Below, piece after piece: positions 1 to 8,900 of a DNA stretch of 48,502 nt. Every line of letters begins with the position of its first letter. Within the stretch, counting starts at the first letter, position 1. Made by a program: the position numbers and the translations under genes. The notes under the pieces were generated by a model. The model was not told the origin of the DNA, made no database searches, and worked only from the letters and a program-made list of their open reading frames with translations. This DNA comes from Hyphomicrobiales bacterium (GTDB taxonomy: Bacteria; Pseudomonadota; Alphaproteobacteria; Rhizobiales; Beijerinckiaceae): contig UBZM01000051.1 of assembly GCA_900470095.1 (NCBI GenBank), forward strand, positions 1 to 48,502, in the 5' to 3' direction.

Positions 1-384
1 GTCGCCAACCCCGACACCTATACCAAGCTCTATGTCGACATGGAGATGTACACCACGACGCAGCCGCAGCCTGATCCGGAGCGCTTCCTGAACCAGTTCG
101 TGTCCTGGGAGATCGCCAACAAGGAGAACAAGTGGCTCGGCCGCAACGTCTCGCGCTACTCCGACCCGGCGGCTGACGAGGCCTACAAGGCCGCGCAGAA
201 GGAACTCGACCCGGCCAAGCGCGCTGCGCTGCTGATCAAGGTCAACGAGATCTTCTGCGAGGCCAACGTGATCCTGCCGGTCCTGTCGCGGACCAAGGTC
301 GTCGCTGCGGCGCTGACCCTCGCGCATGATCACAGCGGCTGGGACGTCGACACCTGGAACCTCGCTTCCTGGTATCGCAACTAA
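1..384 (+). CDS. C-terminal part of a peptide/oligopeptide-type ABC transporter substrate-binding protein (partial)
   Basis: The reading frame is open from the first base and ends at TAA 382-384, giving the last 127 residues of a larger protein. The lysine- and aspartate-rich stretch (YSDPAADEAYKAAQKELDP) followed by a helix and a hydrophobic ILPVLSRTKVV segment fits the C-terminal lobe of family 5 (DppA/OppA-like) periplasmic binding proteins, and a WNLASWYRN end is typical of them. It would bind a peptide, opine or similar solute in the periplasm. Its transporter partners are not in the window; the next gene downstream is unrelated. The family call is good, the substrate is not inferable. 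Confidence 0.75.
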   Translation, partial: VANPDTYTKLYVDMEMYTTTQPQPDPERFLNQFVSWEIANKENKWLGRNVSRYSDPAADEAYKAAQKELDPAKRAALLIKVNEIFCEANVILPVLSRTKVVAAALTLAHDHSGWDVDTWNLASWYRN

Positions 385-391
385 GCACGAA

Positions 392-427
392 GCGGCCCTT
401 CACCGGGACATCTCGGTAAGGGGCCGC
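392..427 (+). terminator. Hairpin after the substrate-binding protein gene
   Basis: GCGGCCC at 392-398 pairs with GGGCCGC at 421-427, and the inner ACCG (402-405) pairs with CGGT (414-417). The structure starts 7 bases after the stop codon. There is no T-tract, so it is either a weak terminator or an mRNA-end-stabilising hairpin. The rest of the gap to the next gene (428-678) holds only a small AACGATCGTT palindrome near 632-641. Confidence 0.4.
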
Positions 428-678
428 AACCGATATCTGCGGCGCCGGCATCCGCCCGGCGTCGCGACCTCGTCGTGGCAGGGCCCGGCGGGATTCATCG
501 ACCGGGCGTTCTGTGAGACCTGGCCGATGCCTGACTTGGTTTGCCAACCGACCTGGCCTGCGCTGAAATTCAAAGTTTGGTGGCGGGCATCGGGCCTGTT
601 CCGTGAGCGATCGCTGCCATTCATCGTCAAAGAACGATCGTTTCGGTGGCAGTGACGCCAATGAGGACGGCTCCGAAG

Positions 679-1296
679 ATGGCGAAGATCGATTTCAAGA
701 ATGCCCTTAGACCACTCTATGACCCGCCCACCGGGGACTTCGCCTTGGTCGACGTGCGGCAGATGCCGTTCGTGAAGGTGAACGGCGAAGGCGATCCCAA
801 CACCGCACCGGCTTACCGGTCGGCGATCGAATGGCTCTATGGCGTCAGCTACGCCATGAAATTCGCCGCAAAGGCTGAGCTCGGCACGGATTATGTGGTG
901 CCGCCGCTGGAAGGATTGTGGTGGGCCGACGATCCCCGGAGCTTCATCACCCGCCAAAAGACCCAGTGGCGCTGGACGATGATGATCATGGTGCCTGATT
1001 TCGTCACCCATGACATGTTCGAGAAGGCGGTGATGAAAACGGGCGGCAAGCTTGGCCAGCCCCCGCAGAGCCTGCGCCACGAATCCTATGCTGAAGGGCT
1101 CTCGCTCCAGACCCTGCATGTGGGCAGCTATGATGAGGAGGGGCCGGCCCTGGCCCGGCTTCATGATGAGGTAATGCCGGGCAAGGGGATGACCTTCAAC
1201 GGCCCGCACCACGAAATCTATCTGAGCGATCCGCGGAAGACTGAAGCGGGGAGGCTCAAGACGGTCCTTCGCCAGCCGGTGAAATTCTTGGCGTAG
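679..1296 (+). CDS. GyrI-like small-molecule-binding domain protein
   Basis: A 205-residue cytoplasmic protein resembling stand-alone GyrI-like (SOUL/GyrI fold) proteins: it opens with KIDFKNALRPLYDPP, continues with a conserved strand FALVDVRQMPFVKVNGEGDPN, and has the aromatic-rich core LEGLWWADDP and WRWTMMIMVPDF that lines the ligand pocket in this family. The end GPHHEIYLSDPRKT also fits. Such proteins bind or hydrolyse small organic molecules, but the ligand is unknown here. Three in-frame starts exist (GTG 646, ATG 661, ATG 679); ATG 679 is chosen because MAKIDF matches the usual N-terminus and a GAGG lies at 662-665. It seems monocistronic. Confidence 0.7.
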   Translation: MAKIDFKNALRPLYDPPTGDFALVDVRQMPFVKVNGEGDPNTAPAYRSAIEWLYGVSYAMKFAAKAELGTDYVVPPLEGLWWADDPRSFITRQKTQWRWTMMIMVPDFVTHDMFEKAVMKTGGKLGQPPQSLRHESYAEGLSLQTLHVGSYDEEGPALARLHDEVMPGKGMTFNGPHHEIYLSDPRKTEAGRLKTVLRQPVKFLA

Positions 1297-1445
1297 GGCG
1301 GGGCGGAAGTCGGCTCCTGCCCCCTCGGCAATGTCTGCTTGCTGGCAATGTCTGTGTCCACGAGCACGAAGGCTATCCGCTGTCGGTTCAACTGGGGCGA
1401 GGAGCGGACATTGCGTCATGAACCGATTTGGCGGATTGCTGGGGC

Positions 1446-2120
1446 ATGAGAACCCGGATCAAGGTTTGCGGGATCGCGTCAGCCGATGAAGCCCGCCGGG
1501 CGGTAGCGGCTGGCGTCGATGCTCTCGGCTTCAATTGCGTGGGGCCTTCCAGTCCTCGCCATGTCGCGGACCCGACAGTCGCCGCGATCACGACACTCAC
1601 GCCGCCTCCCGTCGCGACATTCCTGCTGACCGTCGAGCGGACAGCCGACGCGATCGCCGCCCATGTGCGCCGGACGCGTCCGAGCACGGTCCAGATTCTC
1701 TGGAACATCGATCCGGCCGAGTCCGCCCGTCTGGCCGTGATCGAGCCTGATCTGCGCCGCGTTCAGGTCGTCCATGTCGAGAGCCGCGCAGCGCTGGAGC
1801 TGATCCCGGCCTACAGCCCCCATGTTCACGCCTTCCTGCTCGACTCAGGGAGTCCGAACGCAGCGACGCCGGAGCTGGGCGGCACTGGACGCCCGCATGA
1901 CTGGGCGATCAGCGCCGAATTCGTCCAAGCCAGCCCTCTGCCGGTGTTCCTCGCGGGCGGGCTTACCCCGGCCAATGTCGGCGACGCGATCCGGCAGGTC
2001 AGGCCGTTCGGCGTGGACCTGTCTTCAGGTGTCCGGACGGCAGGCCAGCTCGACCCGGTCAAGTTGGCGGATTTCGCCTTGGCCGTGCGTAAGGCGGATG
2101 ACGCTCTGAACCCGGCCTAG
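1446..2120 (+). CDS. trpF: Phosphoribosylanthranilate isomerase (TrpF-like), orphan copy
   Basis: A 224-residue (beta/alpha)8-barrel protein matching TrpF: N-terminal IKVCGI with the catalytic-type cysteine, LLDSGS with the catalytic-type aspartate on strand 5, GGTGRPHDW, the phosphate-binding LAGGLTPANV and GVDLSSGVRTAG. TrpF isomerises N-(5-phosphoribosyl)anthranilate to the 1-deoxyribulose form in tryptophan synthesis. The usual neighbours trpB and trpA are absent, so this may be a second copy or a gene that has moved away from the operon. The start is ATG 1446; an upstream in-frame TTG at 1428 is less likely since the conserved first strand begins directly after 1446. It converges on the autotransporter gene with a 46-base gap. 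Confidence 0.8.
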   Translation: MRTRIKVCGIASADEARRAVAAGVDALGFNCVGPSSPRHVADPTVAAITTLTPPPVATFLLTVERTADAIAAHVRRTRPSTVQILWNIDPAESARLAVIEPDLRRVQVVHVESRAALELIPAYSPHVHAFLLDSGSPNAATPELGGTGRPHDWAISAEFVQASPLPVFLAGGLTPANVGDAIRQVRPFGVDLSSGVRTAGQLDPVKLADFALAVRKADDALNPA

Positions 2121-2166
2121 AGGCGGGCGCGCGACCCACGGCTCCGGAATCGGCCTGTGCTCGCCT

Positions 2167-5100
2167 TCAGAACCGGATGTCGATGCGTCCCTTGAGGGCG
2201 TGATCGCGGGTTCGTTCGCCCATGACAGCGGAATAGCTGATCCCGACCGTGGTCGAGGCGGTGGCGCGCCAGTCGAGCCCGGCTTCGGCGACCAGCGCAT
2301 TGCGATCGATGGCCGTCGCGTAAACCGAGGCCGGGGTCGTGCCGACAAGGAAAGCGGCGGTAGCCTGCGGCGTCAGCTCGCCAAAGCCATAACGCCAGCC
2401 AAGCAGGCCGCGGGCGAAGAGCGGCATCGTGCCGATCTGCGCCTCAGCGCGCAGGCCGAGCGTCGCGAAGCCGAGATTCTGTTCGCCGGAGAAGACCCGC
2501 AGCGCGGCCGCGCCTCCCTGCTCGAGGCCGGAGCCGGAGGAGACCCTGAGCAGGACGAGCTGGGCGAAGGGCTCGAGGGCAAAGTGCTCGAAGCGGAAGG
2601 CGTAGCCGAGCTCAGTGAAAGCCTGCACCACGTCGGTGTCGCGCTGCGAGGACAGCCTGTCACCAAAGCCGCGGAGCTGGACCTGGCGGGTCAGGTTGGT
2701 CTCGCCGAAGGAATAGCCCAGGCCGCCATCGAGCCGCCAGGCGCCGAGACGGGCGCCAGCGTAGAGCGCGGCATGGCCGCTCTCGAGCCGGCCGGAGGAC
2801 AGCCTGGCGTCGACATCGAAATTCGAGCGCGTGTAGCCGCCGGCGATGCCAAGCCTGAGCGAGCCCGCGCCGGTCTCGTAGAGCTTGAGGTCGGCGCCGA
2901 GGATGGCGCCGCCGGTGCGCTGGGAGAGGCTCGCCGCATTGCCGTCGCCATTGGTGTTCGCTTGTGCTCCGACCGCTTCGCCCCAGATGGCGAAGCGTTC
3001 CTCGAAACGCGGCGCCGGCATCTGGACCGGGCTCTTGCGGCTCGGCAGGTCGGCGGTGAACTCCGCCGCGACGCTCTGACCTGGCGCCACCAGCAGCGCC
3101 CCGCGCAGGCGCCCGAGGATTGCCTCGCGCAGCAGCCGGCTTTCGCCGATCGCAACCGCGACGCCCTGGGCATGGGCCTCGCCCGAGAGCTGGTCGAATC
3201 CGGCGCGCGCCTCATCGGCTGTGGCCGAGAGCAACGCATCATAGACGCGGTTTCCCGCTCCCAGCCCCTCCGCCGCGGCCGCGATCCCGCTCTGGTTGCG
3301 CGTTCGGGCGATGAAGGATCCGCCGCCGCCCGGCCCGAACGACGTGCCGTTGCGGCTCATCGTCAGAGTGACGTTCTGCGGGTCGTAAGCCAGCGAGGGC
3401 GTCAGGAAGGCGAGGTTCGAGCTGACGCCGGCGAACTGCCCGCTGACGCCGCCGCCCGCCGTCAGGATGGTATAGGTCGTCGAGGCCGCGTAAGTGCCGT
3501 TCTCTGCCAGGACCTGGACGGCGCCGCCCGACGGCGTCGCCGCACCCGAGGCATTGATCCTATCGCTCTGTCCGGCCGCATTGATCTCGACCTGATAGGT
3601 CGAGCCGGCGGCGAAGGCGACATTGCCGGCAATGGTCAGCGTGCCGATCGAGTTGCCCGGCGCGACCGTACCGCCGCTCGTCACGGCAAGGCCGCCGAGC
3701 GTGCCCGAGCCCGCGAGCGTGCCGCCGCTGTTCACCGTCGCCGCGCTCGCGATCGAGCCGTTGACGACGAGCGTGCCGGCATTGACCGTGGTTGTGCCGC
3801 TAAAGCTGCTGGCGCCCGAGAGCACGAGCGTGCCAGCGCCGGCCTTGGTCAGGGACCTGCCGTCCCAGCCGGTTGCGGCATTGGGCGCCCTGTCTGTCAG
3901 CGCCGCGCCGACATCGAACCTGTCGGCGGCATTGGTCAACGTGAAGGTGCCATGCGCGAGCGAGTTGCCCGCAGTCCAGCTCAAGCCATAGCTGGCGAGA
4001 AATTGCTTGCTGTCGGCCGATTTGCCGGTCGCCAGCGTCAGATAGTCCACCGTCCCGTTGAAGCCGCCGACCGTGACCGTGCCGAAGTCGCCGCTGATTC
4101 CCGAGCGCGTATCGATCAGGACCTTCTCCAGGCCGTTCGCGTCGCCGATGCCGCTGAGGTCGAAGGTGACATTGCTGCCGAGCGTGACGCGTTCGGCCTG
4201 GAGGAGGGGACCGCCCGTAGAGGCCATGACCGACAGTGCCGTATTGTTGGCGAAGCCGACATCCTGGGCGACCTTCACCGTCGCCAGGCTCTGGATCGCC
4301 AGGCTGCCGCCGGTCACATTGATGCCGCCCGCCAGAGTGTAGGTTCCGGCTGCTGCGCCGGTCCCGAATTGCAGCGTGCCGCCCGATACCGTTGCGTTGC
4401 CGCCGGAGCCGAGGCCGGCCGCGTTCGCGACGACTAGCGTTCCGGCCTTGACCTGGGTCGTGCCGCTGCGCGTCAGGGCCTTGTCCAGTGTCCAGGTGCC
4501 GCTGCCCTGCTTGACGAGCGCGCCGGTGCTGAAACTGGTCGTGCCGCTGACGGCCGCCGAATAGAGCTGAGCGCCCGCGCCATCGAGCGTCAGCGTGGAG
4601 GCAGCGTTGGTGCCGATGCCCAGATTGCCCGTGATGCTGGAGCCGGTGAACAGCGTGACGGTGTTGGTGCCCGCGGAGCGCAGCGCCACATTGCCTTTCA
4701 GCGCGCCGGAATTGCTGAGCGCGGTGTTTCCGCCGATCGCCTGCACCGATGCCGTGCCCTCGATGGTGGCGCCGGCGCCGTTGGTCACCGTGCCGCCATT
4801 GATCAGGCGCACGCCGGCCGAGGGGCCCTTGATGAGGCTGCCCGACCCGGTATTGGTGACCGTGCCCGTCGCGCCGCTGATGCCCACGCCCGCGGCAAGG
4901 GCGTCTGTGCCGTCGGCGATGATCGAGCTTGCCGTGTTGGTCACCGTGCCGCCATCGGCAAAGCTCACCCCGTAGAGCTTGCCCGTGATCGTGCCGCCGC
5001 CTTGGTTGGTGACAATGCCCAGGCCGGCGACGATCTCCACGCCATGTCCCTGGTTGTCAGCGGTCACGCTGATGCTGCCGCCGGTGTTGGTCACCGTGCC

Positions 5101-5727
5101 GGCACCCCAGATGCGGACGCCGCCCAACCCGCCGGCAATGCTGGCGCCGGTTCCGTTGGTCACCGTTCCGTCGGTATTGATGAACACGCCGAGGCCATCA
5201 GTGCCGGTGGCGCGGATGGCGCTCCCGGCGCCGAGATTGCTCACGTCACCCCCCTTGTCGAGCAGCACGCCGTGGCCGACGGCTGTGATGGTGCCGCCCC
5301 GGTTGGTCACCGAGCCGCCATCGCCGAGCTGCACGCCGGCATGATCCCCCTCGATCCGCCCGGTGGCTGCGTTCTCCACCGTGGCGAGGCCGGTCGTGGA
5401 CAGCACGCCAGCCTGCCCTGCAGCCGTTCGCGAAAGGGTGCCCGCATTGCTCAGCGTGCCCCCGTTATTGAGGGTGATTTCGTTGCCGATGCTGACGCCG
5501 GCATTGATCGCCAGGGTGGCGCCAAGATCGGCGCTGTTGTCCACAGTGACGGTATCGCCGCCGAGCTGCGCGTCGGAGCTCACGACCAGAGTGCCATTCG
5601 TCACGAGGGTCTGGGCGTAGCTGCCCGCGCCCGGAAGCGTCAGGACCAATCCCGCCAATGCGGTGGTGGACAAGAGCCACCCGCGACGCAAACCGCGCGT
5701 TGCGCTGGTCAACAAGGTCGATGTCAT
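2167..5727 (-). CDS. Autotransporter (type Va secretion) with beta-helix passenger and outer-membrane beta-barrel
   Basis: A 1186-residue protein. Residues 1-39 form a Sec signal peptide (basic start, hydrophobic LSTTALAGLVLTLPGAG, cleavage near SYAQ). Residues about 60-370 contain roughly nine imperfect repeats centred on TVTN/SVTN/DVSN spaced about 25-45 residues, the pattern of a beta-helix passenger. Two autotransporter-associated beta-strand repeats follow (near 399, LVKQGSGTWTLDK, and near 626, LTKAGAGTLVLSG). The translocator barrel runs from about 905 (FAIWGEAVG) to the terminal phenylalanine of DIRF, as BAM substrates require. The passenger is probably an adhesin or surface structure; no protease triad was seen. 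A possible RBS (GAGATGGA) precedes ATG 5727. It is transcribed divergently from the large BTAD regulator, which is a candidate controller. Confidence 0.9.
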   Translation of the reverse strand: MTSTLLTSATRGLRRGWLLSTTALAGLVLTLPGAGSYAQTLVTNGTLVVSSDAQLGGDTVTVDNSADLGATLAINAGVSIGNEITLNNGGTLSNAGTLSRTAAGQAGVLSTTGLATVENAATGRIEGDHAGVQLGDGGSVTNRGGTITAVGHGVLLDKGGDVSNLGAGSAIRATGTDGLGVFINTDGTVTNGTGASIAGGLGGVRIWGAGTVTNTGGSISVTADNQGHGVEIVAGLGIVTNQGGGTITGKLYGVSFADGGTVTNTASSIIADGTDALAAGVGISGATGTVTNTGSGSLIKGPSAGVRLINGGTVTNGAGATIEGTASVQAIGGNTALSNSGALKGNVALRSAGTNTVTLFTGSSITGNLGIGTNAASTLTLDGAGAQLYSAAVSGTTSFSTGALVKQGSGTWTLDKALTRSGTTQVKAGTLVVANAAGLGSGGNATVSGGTLQFGTGAAAGTYTLAGGINVTGGSLAIQSLATVKVAQDVGFANNTALSVMASTGGPLLQAERVTLGSNVTFDLSGIGDANGLEKVLIDTRSGISGDFGTVTVGGFNGTVDYLTLATGKSADSKQFLASYGLSWTAGNSLAHGTFTLTNAADRFDVGAALTDRAPNAATGWDGRSLTKAGAGTLVLSGASSFSGTTTVNAGTLVVNGSIASAATVNSGGTLAGSGTLGGLAVTSGGTVAPGNSIGTLTIAGNVAFAAGSTYQVEINAAGQSDRINASGAATPSGGAVQVLAENGTYAASTTYTILTAGGGVSGQFAGVSSNLAFLTPSLAYDPQNVTLTMSRNGTSFGPGGGGSFIARTRNQSGIAAAAEGLGAGNRVYDALLSATADEARAGFDQLSGEAHAQGVAVAIGESRLLREAILGRLRGALLVAPGQSVAAEFTADLPSRKSPVQMPAPRFEERFAIWGEAVGAQANTNGDGNAASLSQRTGGAILGADLKLYETGAGSLRLGIAGGYTRSNFDVDARLSSGRLESGHAALYAGARLGAWRLDGGLGYSFGETNLTRQVQLRGFGDRLSSQRDTDVVQAFTELGYAFRFEHFALEPFAQLVLLRVSSGSGLEQGGAAALRVFSGEQNLGFATLGLRAEAQIGTMPLFARGLLGWRYGFGELTPQATAAFLVGTTPASVYATAIDRNALVAEAGLDWRATASTTVGISYSAVMGERTRDHALKGRIDIRF

Positions 5728-5916
5728 CAGTCCATCTCACGCATGCAAAACACCGCTGTCCGGCGCAGCGATCTCTGGCTATTGTTTAAGTTCGGCCACC
5801 GTCGTCGGGGCGTTATTGCGCCGTGACACGAACGTTAATTCTGCCTGCCTCTGCGTTCGCGCCGGGCAGAACCTGTGCTTTTCGAGAAGGATCGACGTGT
5901 TCGTGTTGCCGGCAGA

Positions 5917-8900
5917 ATGAAGGACGGTGTCGCTCTTCCCAAATTCCGTCTCTCGCTGCTCGGACGATTCGAGCTGGCAACGCGCGATGGCATCGTCCGG
6001 CTGCCGAGCCGGAAATTGTCGGGGTTGTTGGCCTATCTGGCCTGCACGGCGCCTCAACCCCAGCCGCGTGAAAAGCTGGCCCATCTGCTTTGGGGCTCGC
6101 ATTTCGAGACGCAGGCCCGGCAGAACCTGCGGCAGGCGATCTTTCGGCTGCGCCGGATTCTAGGCCAGGAAACGCTCGTCAGTACCGACGACGAGGTCTG
6201 GCTCGCGCCCGGTGCGATCGATTGCGATGCTGTTCGCTTCGAGGCGTTGATCACCGAGGGTGGGGCTGCGTCGCTCGCGGCGGCCGCCGATCTCCACCGG
6301 GGTTCGTTCCTGGCCGACCTGAATATCGAAGAAGACGCGTGGCTGAGTTGGCGCGCCTCGCTGCGAGGACGCCTCGAAGGCCTGGCGCTCGACGCGATGG
6401 TCAGCGCGAGCCAGGGCGCGATGCGGGCGGGGAACGAGGAGGCTGCGCTCAAGGCGGCTCATCGGGCCATCCAGGTCAATGCCCTGCGCGAGGATGCGCA
6501 TCGGGTCGCCCTCCACGCGCTCGTCGCCATGGGACGCAAAGCCGAGGCGCTCAGGCATTACCAGGATCTGGCTGCGCTGCTGAGGCGCGAGCTCGGCGCG
6601 GCACCCGATGCGATCACGCAAGCGCTGGCGGCGGAGCTGCGCAGCGCAGCGCCACAGGCTGCACCACCGAGCGGCGAACGGCATCCCGCAGCCTCCGGGA
6701 CAGTCGAACCGCCCGTGGCGGCAAGGATCGAGGCGGCACGAGACGACGAGACCCCCACGAAGGCGCGTCGCCCGGATGCTCTCGAGCAACGCCAATTGAC
6801 GATCCTGGTTTGCGATCTGGTCGGCGCGATCGGCCCCTCGACGAGCCCCGATCCCGAAGACATCCACGATCTGATCGCTGCCTTCCACGCGACTGTCGCC
6901 GATGTCGCGGCGCGATTTGGCGGCTTCGTCGCCCATTACCAGGGCCATGGCGTCGTCGTGTATTTCGGCTATCCGGCCGCCCATGAGCATGATGCCGAAC
7001 GCGCCGTGCGCGCCGGCCTTGCTCTCCTTGCCGCCATCGGCAGTCTGGCCGCGCCGTTGGCCGGGGCGCTGCAGGCGAGCGTCGGCATTGCCACGGGGCT
7101 CGTCGTCGTCGGGGAGAAATCGACAGCGGACAAGAACCGGCAGCATGTCGCGACGGGGGAGGCCCCGGCCCTGGCAGCGCGTCTGCAGGGCAGTGCGGCA
7201 GGGGGCGAAGTCGTCATTGCCGCGAGCACGCAGCAGCTTGTGGGTCGACAGTTCGCCTGCCGGGCGCTCGCGGCCCGCAGCGGCTCGCAACAGCCGGAAG
7301 CATGGCAGGTGCTTGAAGCATGGCAGGTGCTTGGCGAGATCGCCGGGGTGAGCCGCTTCGATGCCCGGCGCGGTGCGGTTCTGAGCCCGCTCATGGGCCG
7401 TGAGGAGGAGATCGCGCTGCTTCTGCGCCGCTGGGATCAGGCCGGTGCGGGGGAAGGGCGTGTCGTTCTGATCTCGGGCGAGCCTGGCATCGGCAAGTCG
7501 CGCCTGGCCGAGAGCGTGCCGGCCCGGACCGGCTCCGGGCCCGATTCCCTCCTGCGCTATTCCTGTGCTCCGCATCATGCCCAGAGCCCGCTGCACCCGT
7601 TCATTGCCCGCATCCAGCAGGATGCCGGCTTCGGCCCCGGCGACAGTGCCGGCGCGAAGCTCGACAGGCTGGAGGCGTTGCTTGCGCCGACATCGCTCGA
7701 TCTGCCGCGCGATATGGCGCTCTTCGCCGAGCTGACCGGAGTGCCGCTGGAGGACCGCTACCCCGCGCTGGCGGCCAGTCCGCAACAGAAGCGCGAGATG
7801 ACGCTTGGCCTGCTCCTCGACCAGATCGAGCGCGCCGCAGCCCGGAAACCGGTCCTGATCCTGTTCGAGGACGCGCACTGGATCGATCCGTCGTCGCTCG
7901 ACCTGCTCGAGCGCTTGGTGACCCGCGCCGCCCGGCTGCCCCTGCTGCTGCTGGTCACCTGCCGGCCGCAGTTCCAGCCCGGCTGGCTCGACCAGCCACA
8001 TGTCACCGCGCTGTCGCTCAGCCGCCTTGGCCCGGGCGACAGCGCGGGCATCATGCGCGGCGTGGCCGGGGAGAGGGCGCTCCCCGATGCGGTCGTCGGC
8101 CAGATCATGTCGCGCACGGATGGCGTGCCGCTGTTCATCGAGGAGTTGACACGCTCGCTTCTCGAAGGCGGGCTGTTGCGTCAGACCGGGGACGGCTGGG
8201 TCCTCGACGGGCCGCTGCCGTCAGTGGCTATCCCGACGACGCTGCAGGCCGCGCTGGCGGCCCGACTCGACCTGCTCGGCCCGGCAAGGGACGCAGCCAT
8301 GATCGGCGCTGCGATCGGTCGCGAGTTCTCACACGAGCTGATCGCTGCGGTGTCGGGCCTTGCCGCCGCGGAGCTCGAGACGGCGCTCGCGCGGCTCGTG
8401 GAATCCGGCCTCGTCTCACGCCGCGGTGCATCTTCAGGGCAAGGCTACGTCTTCAAGCACGCGCTCGTTCAGGACGCTGCCTATGCCACGATGCTGAGGA
8501 GCCGGCGACGCGACCTGCATGCGACGATCGCCCGGACGCTGATCGATCAGTTCCAGGCCTGGGCCGAAGACCAACCCGAGCTCGTCGCGCACCATTTCAC
8601 GGAAGCCGCGCTCGGCGGCGAGGCGGTCGGCTACTGGCTCAAGGCAGCCCGGCTGGCGCAGGCGCGCTGGGCCAATCGCGAGGCCGCGGGGTTTTTCGAG
8701 CAGGCCTTGCGCGTTCTGGCCACACTCCCTGAGACCCGGGAGACGCACGAGCAGGCCATCGATCTCCGGTTCGAATTGAAGGCGTCGCTTCTCCCGCTCG
8801 GACAATTCGACCGCATCATCGGCCATCTTCGCGAGGCCGAGAGCCTGGCCACGCGCCTGGATGATCAACACAGGCTGGCGCGGTTCGCCTTCCATATGTG

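Noticed and set aside
2200..4437. 745-residue open frame on the plus strand
   Set aside because: It lies antisense to the autotransporter; composition is Arg/Ala/Gly-rich low-complexity translation of GC-rich DNA and shows no domain.
6786..7260. Active adenylate/guanylate cyclase
   Set aside because: The second metal-binding Asp and the transition-state Asn are both replaced, so catalysis is unlikely.
6160..8001. 613-residue minus-strand open frame
   Set aside because: Antisense to the BTAD regulator, which has clear domains; no recognisable motif on this strand.
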